A stretch of 7,516 nt of DNA from Planctomycetaceae bacterium (lineage in GTDB: Bacteria; Planctomycetota; Planctomycetia; Pirellulales; Pirellulaceae), in assembly GCA_005773145.1 (NCBI GenBank), contig SXHS01000140.1:1-7516 (forward strand), given 5' to 3'. Shown here piece by piece: positions 1 to 6,559 of this stretch. The notes below the pieces were generated by a model that had not been told where the DNA came from, made no database searches, and was given only the letters and a program-made list of their open reading frames with translations. A program made the translations under genes and the position numbers. Numbering within the stretch: position 1 is the stretch's first letter; every line of letters starts with the position of its first letter.

Positions 1-86
1 TATCTTGTCTTGGGTTGTTGGGTTGCTAGTGCAGAATAAGTCTCATTTTTGTCTTGTCGTGGATTCCGAGCCGTTGGCCGTTTTTT

Positions 87-137
87 GCGAATCTTACGTG
101 CTCGCGAATCTTACGTGCTCGCGAATCTTACGTGTTT
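87..137 (+). repeat. Three tandem 17-bp repeats in the 5' leader of the PEP-CTERM gene
   Basis: The unit GCGAATCTTACGTGCTC occurs at 87-103 and 104-120 with perfect identity. It occurs a third time at 121-137, where the last three bases are TTT instead of CTC. The array ends 45 bp before the chosen start codon at 183. Because 17 is not a multiple of three, each copy would be read in a different frame, which argues against this stretch being coding. It could be a regulator-binding array, part of the untranslated leader, or a plain short tandem duplication; the sequence does not decide between these. A ten-base partial match (GAATCTTACG) at 1060-1069 inside the gene is probably chance. Confidence 0.9.
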
Positions 138-170
138 GTTGTTTCTATCCATGAATGGTTTCTGGTTTTG

Positions 171-174
171 GGAG
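171..174 (+). promoter_or_regulatory. Ribosome binding site for the PEP-CTERM protein
   Basis: GGAG lies 8 bases before the ATG at 183, which is good Shine-Dalgarno spacing. This supports the start at 183 over the upstream in-frame ATG at 54. Confidence 0.7.
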
Positions 175-182
175 TAATCACG

Positions 183-2264
183 ATGCGAATTGCATGGCTA
201 TTTGGAGTTTTGGGTGTGACGCTGGGATCGGTATCCGGCGCCTACGGTGGTACGGTTGCGGCCGACTGGGCCCAAGAAATGACATCGACGACAACGCTGG
301 CGGGCTGGGGGGGGTATACGGGGAATATTAGTACCACATCTACGCCTTTCTGGTCAAAACGTGTTGACGGGAATATGGTCTTGAATCAGACCGGAACCGG
401 TACTTGGAAACACTTGAAAACGGATGTGGGTGGTCAGATCGCGCCCAGAAGCGATTCCGATAGTGTACCGGGGCTTCCGGGAGAGACTGAGGTACTTGTT
501 CCTTGGAGCGACCCCGGGAATCCCACCTACGGCGTCGGCCCACTCGGAACCGGCCTCCAAACCTCAGCCATCGCCATAAATACACCCACCAACGTCATGC
601 AGTACACGGTGGATATTAGGTTGAAGATCACCAACTACAACTGGAACCTGCTCGTCGACGGCGATGGGGATTCGATGGACGATTCCAATGGCGATGGTGA
701 CCCGGCATATGATCCTTGGACATTCGACAACAATAACCCGGGTTTGCCAGAAGCGCCGGCGGCAATTGGTGGCGACTTCAACTATGGCGACATTTTAACT
801 GTATTTGCGATGGGCAGAAATGGTTCTCATGGTAGCATCGGCTTAGGGTTCAACAGTCATGGCTTTAACCTTGACGAGAACGGCGCCATCATCTCCGCCA
901 AGCAAAGCTTTACTGCTGGTGAGCGCTACACGGGCTCCTTCATGAGTCTCACGAACAACACGGGCAACGACGTCCGTTTCGGTGCCGAGCCGGGGGTCAG
1001 CCTACCCCACATTGATGGTATCGACTTGAGACCGGGTGGGGGAGTGGTAGACCAATGGAGAATCTTACGCCTTCAATCCACCGTGAATGCCGAGGGAAAG
1101 AATTTCACCTCTCCCGCTCTAGGCGTTTGGCAAGGACGCCTGCGTGCCTTGCTGGGTGACGATACTGGTCAGAACTGGGTGGAGCTCGGCGATGTGGACT
1201 CGGAAGTCACTCCCAATACCCCGCGGGATCGAAGCATCTACTTGAGCACCGGTACCGGTAACGTCAATGGCGATGGCACCGTGGGCAAGGCCGATATCGA
1301 GTTCGACTATATGCGGATTTCCTACGCGGCCATCCCCGACAGCGTGCTGATCGGTCCGACCGGGGCAGGTACGGGGAATATCATCCTGAACGCCAACGAC
1401 GTTACCCGGCTGGAGATTGGCGGTAATCCGGTTGAAAATACGACTTTCAAGACGAATCAAGGCACCGACTACGACGTGATCCGCACGCGTAAGCTTGTTG
1501 CCACGCTGCAGAACAGCGTGACGTTGGCCGGCACCGTCAATTTCATCGGCTCAACTCGGGAAGGTGGCGCACCCCAAGAATTAGATCCAATGGGCAACCC
1601 GGTCATGGACGTAGGGGCAAACGACGCTGGTCTCCCCTATGGAATTCTAAACGACGATCGCCGCTACATTCTTCCGGATATCGGCCAGGGGCCGTCGCGA
1701 ACTTACATTGATGAGTTCGGGGACCCGCAAACGCTCGTCGTGAATCCAGCCAATCATCGCGGCAAGAAGATCACCCGCAAGGGCGTCGTTAAGGCTGCTA
1801 CGGTCTCGGGTAGTTTCTCCACCGTGCAATACGGAGGCGTGGCCGCATCGGTTCTCGCGGAAAAGGGATTGTTTGTGAAGGCGGTTGGCTTTACCAATCG
1901 GGCCGACACAGATCAGCGGAGCACCGGAAGCACGGCCGCTACCATCCTTGCCCACTCGGGTGTCGACTTCGTGCTGCTCAATGCCAAGTTGGGGGACGCA
2001 GATGGCGATGAGATTGTCTCGTCCTCGGACGTGTTTACCGCGTTGGGCAATTTGGGTGCGGCCACGGTTGGCGAAGATTGGAATCGTGGGAACTTTGACG
2101 GGGACAATCTTGTAAGCTCTGGGGACGTCTTCACCGCGTTGGGCAACCTGGGTGCGTACACGCCCACGGCGATCGCCGACATTTCCAGTGTTCCCGAGCC
2201 CAGCTCGGCCCTGCTGTTGCTGTCGTTCCTGGCGATTGGTGGGGTGACTCGCCGTCGCGTGTGA
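183..2264 (+). CDS. Exported PEP-CTERM sorting-domain protein with dockerin-like calcium-binding repeats
   Basis: This is a predicted cell-surface or secreted protein of 693 residues with unknown specific function. The N-terminus (MRIAWLFGVLGVTLGSVSGA) reads as a Sec signal peptide with likely cleavage near residues 19-23. The C-terminus has VPEPSS at 670-675, a hydrophobic segment (about 676-688) and a TRRRV tail. That is the tripartite PEP-CTERM signal, which in known systems is processed by an exosortase. Residues 604-658 hold two dockerin-like repeats (see 1992-2156). Further acidic, putative calcium-binding stretches are DGDGDSMDDSNGDGD (159-173) and NVNGDGTVGKAD (360-371). The segment up to about residue 385, ending in DYMRISYAA, resembles a secreted beta-sandwich or lectin-like domain, but this is inferred from pattern only. 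A second, unrecognised region spans about 390-600. I chose the ATG at 183 over 54 because it has a GGAG site, begins the signal peptide directly, and leaves the 17-bp repeats untranslated. The gene appears monocistronic and ends at a strong terminator. Confidence 0.88.
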   Translation: MRIAWLFGVLGVTLGSVSGAYGGTVAADWAQEMTSTTTLAGWGGYTGNISTTSTPFWSKRVDGNMVLNQTGTGTWKHLKTDVGGQIAPRSDSDSVPGLPGETEVLVPWSDPGNPTYGVGPLGTGLQTSAIAINTPTNVMQYTVDIRLKITNYNWNLLVDGDGDSMDDSNGDGDPAYDPWTFDNNNPGLPEAPAAIGGDFNYGDILTVFAMGRNGSHGSIGLGFNSHGFNLDENGAIISAKQSFTAGERYTGSFMSLTNNTGNDVRFGAEPGVSLPHIDGIDLRPGGGVVDQWRILRLQSTVNAEGKNFTSPALGVWQGRLRALLGDDTGQNWVELGDVDSEVTPNTPRDRSIYLSTGTGNVNGDGTVGKADIEFDYMRISYAAIPDSVLIGPTGAGTGNIILNANDVTRLEIGGNPVENTTFKTNQGTDYDVIRTRKLVATLQNSVTLAGTVNFIGSTREGGAPQELDPMGNPVMDVGANDAGLPYGILNDDRRYILPDIGQGPSRTYIDEFGDPQTLVVNPANHRGKKITRKGVVKAATVSGSFSTVQYGGVAASVLAEKGLFVKAVGFTNRADTDQRSTGSTAATILAHSGVDFVLLNAKLGDADGDEIVSSSDVFTALGNLGAATVGEDWNRGNFDGDNLVSSGDVFTALGNLGAYTPTAIADISSVPEPSSALLLLSFLAIGGVTRRRV
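1992..2156 (+). repeat. Two dockerin-like repeat units within the PEP-CTERM protein
   Basis: The 23-residue units at residues 604-626 and 636-658 share 18 identical positions, including the shared ending DVFTALGNLGA, and are separated by 9 residues. Each begins with a loop of the form GDADGDEIVSSSD or GNFDGDNLVSSGD. Its spaced Asp/Asn residues match the calcium-binding loop of type I dockerin repeats, and a helix-like segment follows. Classical dockerins also carry two such units and bind cohesins. The planctomycete forms are often found next to PEP-CTERM signals, and their partners are mostly unknown. The DNA is also clearly similar between the two copies, so this is an internal duplication. 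Confidence 0.85.
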
Positions 2265-2301
2265 CCGAGTGCGTTAGTGGGATTTCATTGATTGTTGTTG
2301 A

Positions 2302-2335
2302 GGCCACGGGTGGCTAGTCCGCCCGTGGCCTTTTT
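2302..2335 (+). terminator. Rho-independent terminator of the PEP-CTERM gene
   Basis: A perfect 9-bp stem pairs GGCCACGGG (2302-2310) with CCCGTGGCC (2322-2330) and can be extended inward by a G-U pair and two G-C pairs. It is followed immediately by TTTTT (2331-2335). It starts 37 bases after the stop codon. The T-run is on the plus strand only, so it serves the upstream gene rather than the convergent ligase gene. No clear terminator is visible for that ligase in 2336-2420. Confidence 0.92.
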
Positions 2336-2420
2336 CCTGCGCGGTTCGTGCTTGGTGTCGGATGTATTCGTAGGAGGGCCGAGTGTGTTAACAAGTGGTA
2401 GAAGTCCGGTCGGTTGGCGC

Positions 2421-3713
2421 TTACGGCTCGGTTCGGCGATCCACGAAACGCTCCGCTTTTCCCTCGAAGCGGGGGAGTGATCCGGTCGGTACGGTTTGTA
2501 CCGCGATCTTCAGTCCCAACTGCGTCTGCAGGCTGTTAGCCACTCCCGGCGCGTCGATCGGATCTCCCTCGACCTCGACGCGCAGCGCGTCCATGGTCCC
2601 TTCCTTCAACGCAGTCAGACGAAATTCGGCAATCGCCGGGAATTGGCGAATGACCGCCTCGACGCTGCTCGGAAATACATTCATGCCGCGGATGATGAGC
2701 ATATCGTCGATGCGGCCCAAGGCGCCCCCTGGCAAGAAAACAAATTGATTTTTTTTAGCGTGTTGCCAACTGGGTCTCGCCAGATCGCCCGTTCGATAAC
2801 GAATCACTGGGCAACCGGCGCGGCCCAGCGTGGTCAGAACGATTTCAGACAGTTCCCCTTCGCCCGCTGGCGTGTCATCCTTTAGAGAGAGGAATTCGAC
2901 GATGAATTCGCTCTCGATCACATGCAATCCAACGCCCTCCGGGTCGGCGTAGCCCCAGGGGCCAACCTCTGTCGCGCCACAATGGTCCACGACTCGGCAT
3001 TGCCATGCCTGCTCGATCCGCCGACGCACGCTGGGAATCGAGCCCCCCGGCTCGCCGGCCACGATCAAACAGCGCACGTTAGGCGTGGTGGGATGAATCT
3101 GCTGTTGCGCAGCGACCTCGGCCATGCGTAGAGCGTAGCTTGGCGTGCAACAGACCACGGTGGCTTCGCTCGCCTGCAATAGATCCCAGCGGGCCAGGGT
3201 ACTCATACCGCCGGCGGGAATGGCCATCGCGCGCCGCGCTGTGACCGCGTCGAATGCGCTCCAGAAACCGATGAAGGGTCCGAAGGAAAATGCCATCATC
3301 ACGCGGTCGGCGGCAGTGACTTCGGCCGCATCCAGCACGTACTGCCATGTGGCGATCCACCACTCCCAGTCCTCCGGGCGATCCATGATCATCAGGGGAC
3401 GACCGCGCGTCCCCGAAGTGCGATGCAGGCGGGTGTAGTGATCGATCGGCCAAGTCAGATGTCCGGGTTGTCCAGACGGCGTGGCGGCGGAGACCAACTC
3501 TTCTTTGGTGGTGAAAGGAAGTTGGCGAAACTTGGACCAGGAATCGATCGGCAGCGCAACGCCGGCGTCCGTAAATTTCCGCTGATAAAACGCGTTATGA
3601 GGCAGGATGGTCTGCAACAACTGCTGGAATCGTTCCAGCTGGTGTGCGGCAATCGACGTTCGATCTTGCTGTTCCAGTTGGCGCCGTTGCGCTGGGGTAG
3701 CGAGTGCATCCAT
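2421..3713 (-). CDS. PaaK-family phenylacetate-CoA ligase-like adenylate-forming enzyme
   Basis: This is a cytoplasmic ANL-superfamily ligase of the PaaK group. Such enzymes activate an aryl or other carboxylic acid with ATP to an acyl-AMP and then transfer it to CoA. At 430 residues it matches the usual PaaK length. Visible motifs are the phosphate-binding loop HRTSGTRGRP (97-106), GATEVGPWGY (246-255), YRTGDL (306-311), the domain-hinge motif GRIDDMLIIRGMNVFP (333-348), and PRFEGKAERF (414-423) with the likely catalytic lysine K419. The P-loop has Arg where the common form is SSGTTGKP. No other phenylacetate-degradation gene is nearby, so the substrate cannot be named and a role in another aryl or acyl activation is equally possible. 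The ATG at 3713 gives a full-length family protein. Its purine-rich site GGAGGG (3736-3731) lies 17 bases away, further than usual. The gene converges with the PEP-CTERM gene and diverges from the MFS gene. A run of eight A bases in the sense strand falls at codons 320-322. Confidence 0.9.
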   Translation of the reverse strand: MDALATPAQRRQLEQQDRTSIAAHQLERFQQLLQTILPHNAFYQRKFTDAGVALPIDSWSKFRQLPFTTKEELVSAATPSGQPGHLTWPIDHYTRLHRTSGTRGRPLMIMDRPEDWEWWIATWQYVLDAAEVTAADRVMMAFSFGPFIGFWSAFDAVTARRAMAIPAGGMSTLARWDLLQASEATVVCCTPSYALRMAEVAAQQQIHPTTPNVRCLIVAGEPGGSIPSVRRRIEQAWQCRVVDHCGATEVGPWGYADPEGVGLHVIESEFIVEFLSLKDDTPAGEGELSEIVLTTLGRAGCPVIRYRTGDLARPSWQHAKKNQFVFLPGGALGRIDDMLIIRGMNVFPSSVEAVIRQFPAIAEFRLTALKEGTMDALRVEVEGDPIDAPGVANSLQTQLGLKIAVQTVPTGSLPRFEGKAERFVDRRTEP

Positions 3714-3715
3714 CC

Positions 3716-3724
3716 TGGTATGAT
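3716..3724 (+). promoter_or_regulatory. Possible extended -10 promoter element for the MFS-xpb-bax1 operon
   Basis: TGGTATGAT matches the extended -10 form TGnTATAAT at all but one base. No good -35 hexamer lies at normal spacing. If used, transcription would begin near 3731, just ahead of the inverted repeat at 3732-3758, giving a leader of about 58 bases. The element lies right at the start of the divergent ligase gene. This rests on a short motif match only. Confidence 0.3.
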
Positions 3725-3731
3725 AGGCAGC

Positions 3732-3758
3732 CCTCCGCGCGCCGTAAAGCGGCGGAGG
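3732..3758. repeat. Inverted repeat in the divergent intergenic region
   Basis: CCTCCGC (3732-3738) pairs with GCGGAGG (3752-3758). An alternative inner pairing of GCCG (3741-3744) with CGGC (3750-3753) competes with it, so the exact fold is uncertain. It sits between the start codons of the ligase (3713) and transporter (3789) genes. No T-run follows on the plus strand, so it does not look like a terminator. It could be an operator shared by both genes or a hairpin in the 5' leader of either transcript. Confidence 0.45.
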
Positions 3759-3788
3759 CTCTAAACAACGGCGGACGAAGCGTCTAAG

Positions 3789-5120
3789 ATGCAGGGTATG
3801 CCCACACCATCGACCTCGCCGACATCGGACACATCGAACGAATCGAACACAGCGGACACATCGCGCCGAGGCCCGGGTGGCGGTTCACTGCTGGTCATTT
3901 TTCTAACCGTGTTTGTGGATCTACTGGGGTTTGGCATCGTCATTCCCCTGCTGCCGCTTTATGCCGAGCATTTCGCGGTGGATGCATCGGGGTGGCAGCT
4001 GGGAATGCTGATGGCCAGTTTCTCGGCGATGCAGTTCTTATTCGCGCCGATGTGGGGGCGTCTATCGGACCGCGTGGGACGGCGGCCGATCATCATGATT
4101 GGCCTGGCTGGCTCCGTGCTCTGTTACGTACTCTTTGGCCTGGCGTCGATATGGCATAGTTTTACCTTGTTGTTCGTATCGCGAATCGGCGCGGGGGTGG
4201 CGGGTGCGACCATCTCCACCGCGCAGGCTTATATTGCTGATTCGACAAGCTTGGAACAAAGGCCCAAGGGAATGGCGCTGATCGGCATGGCGTTTGGCTT
4301 GGGGTTCACATTGGGTCCGCTGATTGGCTATCTCTCCATCTGGGGGCATCCGGAGGATCCGGGGGCGGAACCCGGCTGGGTGGCTGCGGGATTTTCTCTG
4401 CTGGCGTTGCTCTTGGCGTGGCGTCTGTTGCCGGAATCCCGGCGGCCGGATAGCGTGGCCGCCCATCGTCATTGGCTGGACGTGCGTTTATTGGCAGCGG
4501 CGTTACGGGTACCTTCCATTGCCTTGTTGCTGGTTGCCATTTTTGTCTGCGTTTTTTCCTTTGCCAATTTTGAAACGACCTTGGCCCTCGTGATCAAGGG
4601 GACGGCAAAATCTATGATGGAGCCTGCGTTTCGTTTCAATTTTGAGCAGGTGTTCCTGACGTTTGCCTACATCGGCGTGGTGCTCGCGTTGGTGCAGGGG
4701 GTGTTTGTACGCCGGGTCGCCGGGCGCGTTTCCGAGGGAGTCCTGGCGACGGCTGGTGCCTTGCTTGAGTCCGTCGGGTTCGTGATGATGGCGGGCGCCG
4801 TGATGTGGGCCTCGACGTGGCTCTTATGGACTGCACTCACCGTGGTCGTAACGGGATTCTCCTTGCTGACGCCGTCCTTGAATTCGCTGCTTTCGCGCCG
4901 CAGTTCCCCGACACAACAGGGGGGCATTTTGGGGCTGGGGCAGAGCGTGAGTTCCCTGGCTCGCATTCTGGGGGCCGGATTGGGAATCCCGTTGTTGAAG
5001 GCGCATCCCAGTCTCCCCTATTGGTCCGGCGCCGCACTGATGCTGGGTGGCTGCCTCTTGGTCTTGGTCGCATCGCGCTCGGGGGCCGACTATGCGTCGG
5101 AGCGAGTCCCTCTCCCCTAA
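3789..5120 (+). CDS. MFS transporter, DHA1/TetA-like drug:H+ antiporter family
   Basis: This is a predicted inner-membrane proton-coupled efflux protein of 443 residues. About 12 hydrophobic segments can be read, roughly at residues 34-56, 70-88, 100-119, 125-148, 163-183, 197-213, 240-262, 285-307, 317-337, 344-368, 378-400 and 410-427. Family motifs are motif A GRLSDRVGRRP (90-100) in the loop after TM2, the TM4 arginine (R132) of SRIGAGVAGA, and an antiporter-type motif C around GFTLGPLIG (172-180). These match the TetA/DHA1 branch, but the substrate cannot be read from sequence. The first 33 residues are a polar Ser/Thr-rich tail containing a short in-frame DNA repeat (CGGACACATCG at 3826-3836 and 3853-3863). 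A second ATG at 3798 would shorten the protein by three residues; neither start has a strong ribosome binding site. The helicase gene starts 20 bases after the stop, so co-transcription is likely. Confidence 0.9.
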   Translation: MQGMPTPSTSPTSDTSNESNTADTSRRGPGGGSLLVIFLTVFVDLLGFGIVIPLLPLYAEHFAVDASGWQLGMLMASFSAMQFLFAPMWGRLSDRVGRRPIIMIGLAGSVLCYVLFGLASIWHSFTLLFVSRIGAGVAGATISTAQAYIADSTSLEQRPKGMALIGMAFGLGFTLGPLIGYLSIWGHPEDPGAEPGWVAAGFSLLALLLAWRLLPESRRPDSVAAHRHWLDVRLLAAALRVPSIALLLVAIFVCVFSFANFETTLALVIKGTAKSMMEPAFRFNFEQVFLTFAYIGVVLALVQGVFVRRVAGRVSEGVLATAGALLESVGFVMMAGAVMWASTWLLWTALTVVVTGFSLLTPSLNSLLSRRSSPTQQGGILGLGQSVSSLARILGAGLGIPLLKAHPSLPYWSGAALMLGGCLLVLVASRSGADYASERVPLP

Positions 5121-5123
5121 CGC

Positions 5124-5130
5124 GGAAGGG
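5124..5130 (+). promoter_or_regulatory. Ribosome binding site supporting a TTG start for xpb
   Basis: GGAAGGG lies 10 bases upstream of the in-frame TTG at 5141. No in-frame ATG or GTG exists between the transporter stop and the conserved N-terminal part of the helicase, so this site decides the start. Confidence 0.6.
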
Positions 5131-5140
5131 TGCTGCTGCC

Positions 5141-6550
5141 TTGGGTAACTCACACGATTCGCCGCAGCTGAGCTTCGATGAGGGAACCTTACTGTTGGCC
5201 CATTGGCCAGCGAACGTGGAGCCCCCGCACATCGACGGCTGCGGTTGGTTCTGGGATTCCCGCGTATCCGCTTGGCGGTGCGATGCCTGGTGCTACCGAG
5301 AACAAGTGGCTGCCTTGCGGTCGTCGCAACCGGGATTGCAAAACGCGCTGTCGAATTGGGATCGTATCGAGTACCCCCGCGTCGTATTGCCCGAATTGCG
5401 ATCGGAGCAACAAGCAGCGCTGGAGGCCTGGATGCCGCAGCGTCGGGGGGTGGTTGTCATGCCAACCGGAACGGGCAAGACCGAGGTCGCGTTGGCCATC
5501 ATGCAGCACACAGGCGTGTCGACGCTGGTGGTCGCTCCCGTCCGCGACCTGATGTATCAATGGCATCGGCGGATCTTGCAGGGATTGGGCTATGATGCGG
5601 GCATTATCGGCGACCAAATTTTTCGCGTGCAACCGATTTCGGTCACGACGTATGACAGTGCCTGTTTGCACATGAACCGACTGGGAGATCGCTTCGCCCT
5701 GATCGTGTTTGACGAATGTCATCATCTGCCAGGTCCCGTCCGAAGCGATGCCGCCCGCATGTCGGCCGCGCCGTTTCGTTTAGGATTGACCGCGACGTTG
5801 CAGCGCGCAGACGGCCGGCATCTCGATCTGCTGCAATGGATTGGCCCGGTCGTCTATGAATTGCCGCTGGAGAACGTCAAAGGCAAGTCGCTGGCGGATT
5901 ACGAGATTGTCCGCGTACCGGTTTTTTTGCACGATGATGAGCAGCGACGGTACGACGAGTTGTCGCGCCAAATTCGACACTACATGGCGGATTGCCGACA
6001 GAATAACGAACAAATCAAGACCTGGCAGGATGTTTGCGCGCAGGCGGCGGCCGACCCGGCCGCTCGAGCTGCCTTGAAGGCGCTGCGCATGAAGCAGGCC
6101 GTGGAGGATCGCGCTCGCGAAAAGCTGCGCGTCTTGGAGGACTTGTTTCGCTTGCACGCCGGCACCCCCATGCTGGTGTTCGCGGGATCCAACGCAATGG
6201 CGCGCGGCGTATCGCAACGATTCTTGATCCCTTGCTTATTGAATCATTGTCGCAAGCGGGAGCGGCTGGACATTTTGGACGGTTTGGCCCAGGGCCGTTA
6301 TCCGGCCGTCGTGGCCAATCAGGTGTTGGATGAAGGGGTGGACGTGCCGGCGGTGAAAGTCGGTGTGGTTCTGGGAGGGACATCCTCCACACGGCAGGCC
6401 CGACAGCGGCTGGGGCGTATCCTCAGGCGGCTGGGGGACGCGCGTGCCGTGCTGTACGAAGTGGTGTGCGCCGAAACTCGCGAGGTCAAGCGATCCCGCA
6501 AACGTCGGGACGACTCGGCGTTCGATGGTACGCGACATAGACGCTTGTAG
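5141..6550 (+). CDS. xpb: XPB-family superfamily 2 DNA helicase
   Basis: This is an ATP-dependent 3'-5' DNA helicase/translocase of the XPB/Rad25 family, 469 residues from a TTG start. Residues 11-80, with WDSRVSAWR (38-46), correspond to the short N-terminal damage-recognition-like domain of archaeal and bacterial XPB. A Q-motif-like segment, LRSEQQAALEAW, follows (86-97). Helicase domain 1 has Walker A PTGTGKT (108-114), DECHH (191-195) and TAT (217-219). Helicase domain 2 has LVFAGSN (motif IV), NQVLDEGVDVP (motif V) and QRLGRILR (422-429, motif VI). A charged, probably helical insertion at about 264-335 fits the thumb region. The RED signature of XPB reads R222-A223-D224 here. The C-terminus is basic (KRSRKRR and RHRRL). 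The open frame extends upstream into the transporter gene, but that part overlaps a well-supported gene. The DUF790/Bax1 gene follows in the same frame after 9 bases, and Bax1 is the known nuclease partner of archaeal XPB. A DNA-repair role is inferred from that pairing. Confidence 0.92.
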   Translation: MGNSHDSPQLSFDEGTLLLAHWPANVEPPHIDGCGWFWDSRVSAWRCDAWCYREQVAALRSSQPGLQNALSNWDRIEYPRVVLPELRSEQQAALEAWMPQRRGVVVMPTGTGKTEVALAIMQHTGVSTLVVAPVRDLMYQWHRRILQGLGYDAGIIGDQIFRVQPISVTTYDSACLHMNRLGDRFALIVFDECHHLPGPVRSDAARMSAAPFRLGLTATLQRADGRHLDLLQWIGPVVYELPLENVKGKSLADYEIVRVPVFLHDDEQRRYDELSRQIRHYMADCRQNNEQIKTWQDVCAQAAADPAARAALKALRMKQAVEDRAREKLRVLEDLFRLHAGTPMLVFAGSNAMARGVSQRFLIPCLLNHCRKRERLDILDGLAQGRYPAVVANQVLDEGVDVPAVKVGVVLGGTSSTRQARQRLGRILRRLGDARAVLYEVVCAETREVKRSRKRRDDSAFDGTRHRRL

Positions 6551-6559
6551 TGTGACGCT

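Noticed and set aside
87..137. Possible CRISPR array
   Set aside because: The 17-bp units are directly adjacent with no spacers, and no cas gene is nearby.
54..182. Extension of the PEP-CTERM gene to an upstream ATG at 54
   Set aside because: The extra 43 residues would bury the signal peptide, and they translate the 17-bp repeats in three different frames. The ATG at 183 has a well-placed GGAG site.
2292..2885. Overlapping plus-strand open frames across the terminator and the 3' part of the ligase gene
   Set aside because: They are antisense to conserved C-terminal motifs of the ligase or cross the terminator hairpin, and none resembles a known protein.
3826..3863. 11-bp direct repeat in the N-terminal tail of the transporter as a regulatory site
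   Set aside because: The copies are 27 bp apart, in frame, inside a Ser/Thr-rich low-complexity tail. This fits codon-level repetition rather than a binding site.
4805..5140. Upstream extension of the helicase open reading frame into the transporter gene
   Set aside because: It overlaps a well-supported membrane protein gene, and the extra residues show no XPB features. The TTG at 5141 with GGAAGGG upstream fits the family length.
5189..5725. 178-codon minus-strand open frame opposite xpb
   Set aside because: It is antisense to conserved helicase motifs, shows no recognisable domain, and fits a shadow frame in GC-rich coding DNA.
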